Origin: Methanobacteriota archaeon
GTDB lineage: Archaea > Thermoplasmatota > Poseidoniia > Poseidoniales > Thalassarchaeaceae
DNA: 6,933 nt
Direction: 5' to 3'
Assembly (NCBI GenBank): GCA_002685415.1
Contig: NYXO01000067.1
Coordinates: 1-6,933, forward strand
The position numbers were made by a program, and so were the translations under genes. This document shows, piece after piece, positions 1-6,933 of the stretch. How positions within the stretch are numbered: position 1 is the stretch's first letter; each line of letters opens with the position of its first letter. The notes under the pieces were generated by a model that was not told the DNA's origin, did not search any database, and was given only the letters and a program-made list of their open reading frames with translations.

Positions 1-128
1 TAAACAGCATATAAAGTTTTTTGCCTATCTAATAAAGATGTACCCTTTAAATAATTAAACCCAAATATGAATAGAAGTATCGAGGTTAATACAAATATTG
101 CAGCTCTAATTTCTTTAGACAGTTTCAA
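1..128 (-). CDS. mlaD: MCE/MlaD-family lipid transport protein, N-terminal 42 codons (gene continues past the left edge)
   Basis: Reading the minus strand from 128 gives 42 codons beginning MKLSKEIRAAIFVL and continuing through LLFIFGFNYLKGTSLL. This is a short basic start, one membrane segment at about residues 8-24, and the FGFNYLKG stretch typical of Bacteroidota MCE proteins. Such proteins are anchored in the inner membrane and carry phospholipids across the periplasm with an ABC transporter (Mla system). The MCE domain itself lies outside the window. The start must be TTG at 128-126: an in-frame TAA lies three codons upstream (137-135) and no ATG or GTG lies between. No Shine-Dalgarno motif is visible. 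The gene lies 66 bases downstream of the amidase on the same strand and is probably cotranscribed. The family call rests on the recognisable N-terminus only; assignment to MlaD rather than another MCE paralogue is inference. Confidence 0.8.
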   Translation of the reverse strand, partial: MKLSKEIRAAIFVLTSILLFIFGFNYLKGTSLLDRQKTLYAV

Positions 129-166
129 GGTAGTTTAGGTTTAATTTGTGTAAAAATAAGAATTAT

Positions 167-186
167 TTAGTTAGTTAATTAGTTAG
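167..186. repeat. Short tetranucleotide repeat (TTAG-type) between amidase and MCE genes
   Basis: Five consecutive 4-base units read TTAG TTAG TTAA TTAG TTAG, with one unit differing by a single base. They lie just past the amidase stop codon and about 40 bases upstream of the TTG start of the MCE gene (minus-strand sense CTAA units). The tract could be a length-variable spacer or a chance product of AT-rich DNA. No hairpin with a T-run is formed, so it is not an obvious terminator. Confidence 0.5.
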
Positions 187-194
187 AAACTTTG

Positions 195-1238
195 TCAGTT
201 TAAACTAATTACCTTATTATTTTCATATTTCACAATAAAGGAAGATTGATAACCGCTCTTTTTAGCCTGATTTAGGGATTTTTTTGCATCTTCTAAATTA
301 TTATGGTTACCATATAAGTATTTATAAAGGCTACCCTCCTTTACTACATTTACTGACTTTAATCCTCTAAAGTTGTAGGGCTTAAGTTCCAAAAGTTTAG
401 TACTTGCTGCAATTTGAACTCTATATGACATTTTAGATTTACTCATATCATTACTTAAAATAGTTGTTGATAAATTTTTAAAAAAATCATTTTTATAATC
501 AATTACAGCAGATGCAATTGCATCAGCCATTTCATTCTGACCTTTTAGTGAATTAAGATATGCACCCTCAGAATTATTTGTCAAAAAACCAGTTTCTACA
601 AGTACACTAGGCATATAGGTGTATTTAAGGACAATAAAACCAGCTTGCTTAACTGTTCTATTCCTTCTCTTTAACTTATCTACAAAACTATTTTGAATAT
701 AGGATGCTGCTACAATACTTTGATCAAGATATTCCTCTTGCATTAAAGTTAATCCAATTACAGACTCAGGGTTATTTGGATCAAAACCTTCATATTGATT
801 AATATAGTCTTCTTCAAAGAAAATTACAGAGTTTTCTTTTTTTGCTATCTCAAAATTTCTTTGATTAGCATGAAGGCCCAGAACAAAAGTCCCTGCACCA
901 TATGCTTGAGATGTATGTGAGTCACAGTGTATTGAGATAAAAAGTTGAGCATTAGATCTGTTAGCAATATTTGCTCTTTCAAATAAATTTACAAATACAT
1001 CACTTTTCCTAGTGTATACTACTTTAACTCCATTATCTTCTAATTTTTTTCCAAGCTTTAAAGCAATACTTAATGCGATTTTCTTTTCTAAATATCCATT
1101 TCCAGTATTACCAGGATCTTTACCACCATGACCAGCATCAACAACAACAGTAAATTGAGAGTTTAAATTTTGCTGAGAAAATATAGAGTTTGTTATTGTT
1201 AGCAATAAGACTAGGACAGTTAACCTAAATGAATTCAT
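195..1238 (-). CDS. Secreted N-acetylmuramoyl-L-alanine amidase (Amidase_3) with SPOR-like C-terminus
   Basis: This is a zinc amidase that cuts the bond between MurNAc and the L-Ala of the peptide stem in peptidoglycan, in the periplasm, usually during septum splitting. Numbered from ATG at 1238 (347 aa), residues 1-21 form a signal peptide ending IFS|QQ. The Amidase_3 domain spans about 30-250 with zinc ligands H37 (VVDAGHGGKDPG), E51 (GYLEKKIAL) and H104 (SIHCDSH), and catalytic E215 (VLVETGFLTN). The 70-90 residue insertion before VKQAGF, including GFDPNNPESVIGLTLMQEEY, is usual in Bacteroidota members. Residues about 271-345 (YRVQIAAS, EGSLYKYLYG, AKKSGYQSSFIVKY) resemble a SPOR domain, which binds denuded glycan at division sites. 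A TTG directly precedes the ATG in frame, but ATG is the better start. The gene is divergent from lptD and followed by the MCE gene. The family is certain; the division role is inferred. Confidence 0.95.
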   Translation of the reverse strand: MNSFRLTVLVLLLTITNSIFSQQNLNSQFTVVVDAGHGGKDPGNTGNGYLEKKIALSIALKLGKKLEDNGVKVVYTRKSDVFVNLFERANIANRSNAQLFISIHCDSHTSQAYGAGTFVLGLHANQRNFEIAKKENSVIFFEEDYINQYEGFDPNNPESVIGLTLMQEEYLDQSIVAASYIQNSFVDKLKRRNRTVKQAGFIVLKYTYMPSVLVETGFLTNNSEGAYLNSLKGQNEMADAIASAVIDYKNDFFKNLSTTILSNDMSKSKMSYRVQIAASTKLLELKPYNFRGLKSVNVVKEGSLYKYLYGNHNNLEDAKKSLNQAKKSGYQSSFIVKYENNKVISLN

Positions 1239-1315
1239 CAAGTAAATTATTATAATTAAAATTATGATTAATTTTGATTAACCTAAGTGTCTTGTTAATA
1301 ACTCAATTTTAAATC
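1239..1315. promoter_or_regulatory. Divergent promoter region between amidase and lptD
   Basis: These 77 AT-rich bases are the only space available for promoters of the leftward amidase/MCE genes and the rightward lptD/ridA genes. I see no convincing Bacteroidota -7 element (TAnnTTTG) paired with a -33 TTTG on either strand. Partial candidates are TTTTG at 1272-1276 followed by TAATAACT at 1296-1303 for lptD, and TAATTTTA (minus strand, 1275-1268) for the amidase. The bases just before both starts are A/T rich, without a Shine-Dalgarno motif, which is normal in this phylum. Promoter function is inferred from gene layout. Confidence 0.5.
1253..1280. repeat. 12-base inverted repeat in the divergent spacer, possible operator
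   Basis: The left arm TAATTAAAATTA (1253-1264) and right arm TAATTTTGATTA (1269-1280) are inverted copies with one mismatch (T1257 against G1276), separated by TGAT. The dyad lies near the middle of the amidase-lptD spacer, where a dimeric regulator could act on both directions. With almost only A and T in the region, a chance origin is quite possible. It lacks a G/C stem and T-tail, so it is not a terminator. Confidence 0.4.
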
Positions 1316-3913
1316 TTGAAAAAAAACTTAAAAGCCTTATTAATTGTATCATCTCTTTTAGGTTTAAATGTTATTTACGCTCAAAATAGTTCTCAAGAAT
1401 TAGATACCCTTGAATTAGGTAGACAAGATAAAAAACCTCTTCTTTTAGATAATATTAAATATGATGCAACTGATTCTATTTCGATAGATCAAAAAAACAG
1501 TAAGATTATTCTTTATAATAACGCTAAAATTATATACGGGGATATAGAGTTAACTTCTGGACTTATAATTCTTGATTACAAAGACAACATTGTTACAGCA
1601 GGAAGAATTGCTGATAGTGAAGGAAATCTTAGCCAGTACCCAACTTTTAAACAAGGTGGAAATGTAGTAAATCCTGATTCTATAAAGTATAATTTTGACA
1701 ATCAAAAAGCTTTAATTTGGAATTCAAAATCTGAGGAAAATGGTATGAATATTCTTTCATCTCTTACAAAAAAACAAAATGATTCAGTCTATTATTTGAA
1801 GGATGGAAAAGTTACTACAGGTGGAAATCTTATGGGTGATGATAATGAAGAAGCTGATTATTTTTTTAAAATTAGAAAAGGTAAATTAGTCCCAGGAGGT
1901 AATATAGTTACAGGTTTTACTAACCTATTTGTCAAGAATGTGCCAACCCCTATTGGACTCCCTTTTGCATATTTTCCTTCTCAACAGACAAAAGATTCAG
2001 GTTTTATAATTCCAAATATAAGTGATAGTAATGAAAGAGGATATTCTCTTCAGAATGGCGGATATTATATTCCACTTTCTGAGTATTTTGATTTAACGGT
2101 ACTTGCAGATTATTATACCAATGGAAGTTATGGTTTAAATATTAGTTCTCAATACAAAAAGAATTACAAATATTCTGGAAATTTTTCAGTCAGATATGAA
2201 AATTTGATTAGCGGTGAGAGAGGCCTTCCAGGATACGGTAAATCAACAGTATACAATGTAAGATGGAGTCACTCTAAGGATTCTAAATCTTCTCCAAATT
2301 CTTCTTTTAGTGCATCAGTAAATTTTGGAAGTAGCGACTACTTCAGACAGTCAGTTAACCAACTAAATACAGCTAATTTTTTAAACAACAATCTTAGCTC
2401 CTCAATATCATATTCAAAAAGTTTTCCAGGCAGTGCTGGAGTTAGGTTAAGCTTAACTACAAGTATGTCTCAAAACACTCAATCTAAACAAGTAAATCTA
2501 AATCTACCTACTTTAACTTTAAACACTGCAAGATTCTATCCTTTTGAAAGAAAGGGTAGATCTAAAAAAGGTTTTATTCAAAATATAAATATCCAGTATT
2601 CATCAAAACTTTCAAATAGAGCAATTTTCGCTGATGATCTACTTTTAAAAAAAGGTATGTTTGATAATGCTAAATCTGGTATTCAACATACAATTCCTTT
2701 TACTACTAACTTTAAAGTTCTTAAACATTTTAGTGTTAGTGTTGGTGGAAATTACCAGGAGACTTGGACCGGCAAAACAATAAAATTTAACAACTTTAGT
2801 GAAAATGTAGGAGCGGTAAAAGATACAATCAGTGGTTTCGATAGATTCGCTGTATATAATTATAATGCAAGTATTACAACTAAGGTATACGGTATTGTGA
2901 ATTTTAAACCTAAGAATAAAGTTCAATCAATTAGGCATACTATAACCCCAAGCATTACATACTCAAATAATCCAAGCTTTGAAGAATATTACGATACATA
3001 TATAATTGATGCTGAAGGAAATACAGCAGAATATACAAGGTTTCAGGGTGGGTTATATGGAACGCCTGGAAAAAGTTATTCAAGTAGTATTGGATTAAGT
3101 ATTGCTAATACTATTGAAGCAAAAGTAAAGCCAAGAGATTCAACAGAAACTGAGTTACGAAAAATTAATATTATTAAAAATTTAAATATTTCTACTTCGT
3201 ATGATCTTGCAGCAGAAGAATTTAACCTCTCACCTATTCGTGTCTCAAGTTCTTTTGACTTAGCCAAAGGGTTTACAATTAACGCAGGTGCAACTTTTGA
3301 TCCTTATGCTTTGGATGACAATAATACAAGAATTAATAAATTTAATGTAAAGGATGGAGGAGGTTTATTAAGGCTAACAAGTGCAAATGTTTCAACACAA
3401 TATCAAATAAATAATAATACTTTTAAAAGAGGCCAGACACAAGAGCAAATTGATGAATCCACATCAGGAGGTGGAAGAGCGGATGATCTATTCGGGGTTT
3501 CTCAGGATTTCTCTAACTCAAGACAAAATATGGATGATGAAGAGGAGGAGGAGGAAATTGATTTAACAAATTATGTATACAAAATGCCATGGAGTCTAAA
3601 CCTAGCATATTCTCTAACCTATAATAATGCAAGAAGACAGAATGACTTTTCAACTAACTCCTTGATGATATCTTCAAATTTCACACTAACACCAAAGTGG
3701 AAAGTAGGTATATCCTCAGGATATGATTTTAAACAAAAAGGGTTTACTTATACTCAGATAAGATTTGATAGAGATCTTGACAGTTGGAGACTAGATTTTT
3801 CCTGGGTACCTTTCAGTCCAAGAGCTTCATGGAACTTTTTCATAGGTATCAAATCGGGTCTTTTAAGTGATCTTAAATATGAAAAAAGATCCGAACCAGA
3901 TAGAAGTTTGTAA
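1316..3913 (+). CDS. lptD: LPS-assembly outer-membrane protein LptD (OstA), Bacteroidota type
   Basis: LptD is the outer-membrane barrel that receives lipopolysaccharide from the periplasmic Lpt bridge and inserts it into the outer leaflet. The 865-aa product has a signal peptide (residues 1-22, ending IYA|Q), an OstA-like periplasmic region (about 45-200, with repeating strands such as SKIILYNNAKIIYGDIELTSG), and the junction NVPTPIGLPFAYFP (208-221). A long strand-rich barrel follows to the end, with GYSLQNGGYYIPLSEYFDL opening it and SWRLDFSWVPFSPRASWNFFIGIK near the C-terminus. Length suits flavobacterial homologues. TTG at 1316 is forced as start because TAA lies two codons upstream, and the signal peptide follows directly. 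No cysteine occurs, so the disulfides of the E. coli protein are absent. An acidic run, D740-E747, lies in a Gly/Ser/Asn-rich region (about 705-750), probably a loop. ridA follows after 10 bases. Confidence 0.93.
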   Translation: MKKNLKALLIVSSLLGLNVIYAQNSSQELDTLELGRQDKKPLLLDNIKYDATDSISIDQKNSKIILYNNAKIIYGDIELTSGLIILDYKDNIVTAGRIADSEGNLSQYPTFKQGGNVVNPDSIKYNFDNQKALIWNSKSEENGMNILSSLTKKQNDSVYYLKDGKVTTGGNLMGDDNEEADYFFKIRKGKLVPGGNIVTGFTNLFVKNVPTPIGLPFAYFPSQQTKDSGFIIPNISDSNERGYSLQNGGYYIPLSEYFDLTVLADYYTNGSYGLNISSQYKKNYKYSGNFSVRYENLISGERGLPGYGKSTVYNVRWSHSKDSKSSPNSSFSASVNFGSSDYFRQSVNQLNTANFLNNNLSSSISYSKSFPGSAGVRLSLTTSMSQNTQSKQVNLNLPTLTLNTARFYPFERKGRSKKGFIQNINIQYSSKLSNRAIFADDLLLKKGMFDNAKSGIQHTIPFTTNFKVLKHFSVSVGGNYQETWTGKTIKFNNFSENVGAVKDTISGFDRFAVYNYNASITTKVYGIVNFKPKNKVQSIRHTITPSITYSNNPSFEEYYDTYIIDAEGNTAEYTRFQGGLYGTPGKSYSSSIGLSIANTIEAKVKPRDSTETELRKINIIKNLNISTSYDLAAEEFNLSPIRVSSSFDLAKGFTINAGATFDPYALDDNNTRINKFNVKDGGGLLRLTSANVSTQYQINNNTFKRGQTQEQIDESTSGGGRADDLFGVSQDFSNSRQNMDDEEEEEEIDLTNYVYKMPWSLNLAYSLTYNNARRQNDFSTNSLMISSNFTLTPKWKVGISSGYDFKQKGFTYTQIRFDRDLDSWRLDFSWVPFSPRASWNFFIGIKSGLLSDLKYEKRSEPDRSL

Positions 3914-3923
3914 ATTTAATATT

Positions 3924-4304
3924 ATGAAAAAAATAATAAACACTAATAAGGCACCGTCACCTATTGGGCCTTATAATCAAGCTATATTTAAAAATAATAT
4001 GATATTTATTTCTGGTCAAATTGCATTAGACCCTAATTCAATGGTTTTGAAGAACAACTCAATTGAGGATGAGGCTCACCAAGTAATGATGAATTTAGAA
4101 AATATTTTAAAAGAAGTAAATATGGATTTCAGAAATGTAGTAAAATCAACAATTTTTTTATCAGATATGAGTCATTTCAAAGAAGTTAATGAAGTATATG
4201 GAAGTTACTTAGAGACTGGACATGAACCTGCCAGAGAGACGGTAGCAGTCAAAACATTACCAATGAATGTTAATGTAGAAATTTCGATGATTGCTGCTTT
4301 ATAA
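3924..4304 (+). CDS. ridA: RidA-family enamine/imine deaminase
   Basis: RidA hydrolyses reactive 2-aminoacrylate and related enamine/imine intermediates released by PLP enzymes such as threonine/serine dehydratase, giving keto acids and ammonia in the cytoplasm. The 126-aa product has the usual length of the trimeric YjgF/YER057c/UK114 family. Family motifs are APSPIGPYNQA (10-20, with Y17), FISGQIALDP (28-37), NVVKSTIFLSDM (71-82) and EPARETVAVKTLP (101-113). The carboxylate-binding Arg is R104 and the conserved Glu is E119 (NVEISMIAAL), matching E. coli R105 and E120 by recalled alignment. The start is ATG at 3924: this gives MKKIINTNKAPSP, the standard N-terminus. The reading frame is open further upstream to 3867, but that would overlap lptD by 47 bases and add an unrelated tail. 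It probably shares the lptD transcript. It converges on the kinase gene, with stops 5 bases apart. Confidence 0.95.
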   Translation: MKKIINTNKAPSPIGPYNQAIFKNNMIFISGQIALDPNSMVLKNNSIEDEAHQVMMNLENILKEVNMDFRNVVKSTIFLSDMSHFKEVNEVYGSYLETGHEPARETVAVKTLPMNVNVEISMIAAL

Positions 4305-4309
4305 AGACT

Positions 4310-5167
4310 TTATTTTAGAATATTTCTTATATGATAATCAACAAGTCCTTCAATAGGTCTTTTAATAAATCTACCTGTATTTAAACCATATTTTTTTCCA
4401 ATTCTTTTAATCTCATCCTGAAGATAGAATGCAATTGAACCCACATAATGAATATCTACTTTACTAAAATCATCATATTGAAGTATTTGATAATCAATAA
4501 ATCTCTCCAATCCTTTAAAAATTATTTCCTTGAAATATTCATTTGATTTATTTTCAATCAAAAAACGAGCAAAACTAGCTAAGTAAGTATTTGGATTTTC
4601 TTCTCTATAGAGCCTATTCTTAATTGTATTAGGGGTTAAATCATAGTTTTTAGCAAATTCATCTCTTAAATTTACAGGCATTTTGTTGAAATAGTATGCT
4701 CTTATTAGATATTTTCCATAATAGTTACCACTTGCATAATCCATGAGCACATAACCAAGTGAATCAACTTTTTGAATGACATTTTTACCGTCATAGTAAG
4801 AACAATTAGAACCAGTACCAATGATATTAACAATAGAGGGAATTCCTTCATCTACTGCAGAGTATACTGCAGCATAAGTGTCTTCTTTAATATCAAAATC
4901 ACTGTTTGTAAAAATTGATTTAAAAACTTTTAAAATTCTGTCTTGTGTAGATTCAACTCCACAACCAGCTCCATAAAAGAATAGTTTTTCAACATTTTTT
5001 CTATTTTTATAAATATCAAAGTTATTTTTAATACGCTCGTTTAATATTTCGTTAGAGAGCATTTGAGGATTTAAGCCAAGAGTTTGTGTTGAGAACAATT
5101 CATCACCATTTTTACCAAGTGCTATCCAATCGGTTTTAGTAGACCCACTATCAACTATTAAGATCAT
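4310..5167 (-). CDS. BadF/BadG/BcrA/BcrD-type ASKHA kinase, probable N-acetylglucosamine kinase-like protein
   Basis: The 285-aa cytoplasmic protein has the actin-like ATPase (ASKHA) layout. The phosphate-1 loop is IVDSGSTKTDW (4-14), GLNP (31-34) matches the sugar-contact segment, and FFYGAGCG (63-70) follows. The phosphate-2 loop is VNIIGTGSNCSYYDG (113-127), the LGYVLMDYASGNYYG segment (137-151) comes next, and the adenosine-side motif is YVGSIAFYLQDEI (241-253). Compared from memory with human GlcNAc kinase, D96 (KEDTYAA) fits the catalytic Asp, N121 and D143 fit sugar contacts, and N33 the N-acetyl side. The usual Glu after D143 is Tyr here. The likely reaction is ATP-dependent phosphorylation of GlcNAc or a related sugar; the substrate is not proven, and the BadF family also contains dehydratase activators. 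Those normally carry a CxGxG/[4Fe-4S] signature, not seen here. It is the last gene of the pfkA-gapA operon, 6 bases after gapA. Confidence 0.85.
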   Translation of the reverse strand: MILIVDSGSTKTDWIALGKNGDELFSTQTLGLNPQMLSNEILNERIKNNFDIYKNRKNVEKLFFYGAGCGVESTQDRILKVFKSIFTNSDFDIKEDTYAAVYSAVDEGIPSIVNIIGTGSNCSYYDGKNVIQKVDSLGYVLMDYASGNYYGKYLIRAYYFNKMPVNLRDEFAKNYDLTPNTIKNRLYREENPNTYLASFARFLIENKSNEYFKEIIFKGLERFIDYQILQYDDFSKVDIHYVGSIAFYLQDEIKRIGKKYGLNTGRFIKRPIEGLVDYHIRNILK

Positions 5168-5173
5168 TTTAAT

Positions 5174-6933
<1,760 letters not shown>

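Noticed and set aside
1239..1241. TTG start for the amidase
   Set aside because: An ATG follows immediately in the same frame and leaves the signal peptide intact, so it is preferred.
2645..2926. 93-codon open frame on the minus strand
   Set aside because: It lies wholly inside lptD, has no family motif, and its composition follows from the reverse of the barrel coding sequence.
3076..3267. 63-codon open frame on the minus strand
   Set aside because: Antisense to lptD, short, without recognisable domain or start signal.
3867..3923. Upstream extension of ridA
   Set aside because: It would overlap the end of lptD and add 19 residues not seen in the RidA family; ATG at 3924 gives the standard N-terminus.

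Overview
The window looks like chromosomal DNA from a low-GC Bacteroidota, most likely a marine-type flavobacterium with a compact genome. The evidence is the AT-rich sequence, the absence of Shine-Dalgarno motifs before most genes, the very short gaps between genes, the Bacteroidota-type LptD, and the family-level character of every protein. All of this is judged by eye, without a database search. I see no mobile element, CRISPR array, RNA gene or foreign-looking segment. There is no gene-free stretch longer than about 80 bases.

Left part (1-4304), cell envelope. Two minus-strand genes run off the left edge: a secreted N-acetylmuramoyl-L-alanine amidase with a SPOR-like C-terminus (195-1238), then the first 42 codons of an MCE/MlaD-family lipid-transfer protein (1-128), which is too short to appear as a normal ORF. 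Divergent from the amidase, across a 76-base AT-rich spacer with a 12-base inverted repeat, lies lptD (1316-3913), the outer-membrane LPS-assembly barrel. It is followed 10 bases later by ridA (3924-4304), which removes reactive enamine/imine intermediates. Peptidoglycan cleavage, lipid transport and LPS export are thus side by side. Both the MCE gene and lptD must start at TTG.

Right part (4310-6933), central carbon metabolism. Three minus-strand genes form a tight operon in the order pfkA (6184-6933, 5' end outside the window), gapA (5174-6172) and a BadF/GlcNAc-kinase-type ASKHA sugar kinase (4310-5167), with gaps of 11 and 6 bases. Phosphofructokinase and glyceraldehyde-3-phosphate dehydrogenase are glycolytic. 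The kinase may feed amino sugars into the same route.

The ridA and kinase genes converge with only 5 bases between their stop codons. No clearly new system was found. The most notable observations are conservative changes at two active-site positions of PfkA (Mg-binding Asp to Asn; substrate-binding Arg to Lys), a Glu-to-Tyr change in the sugar-site motif of the kinase, a cysteine-free LptD with an acidic loop, and the inverted repeat in the divergent spacer.
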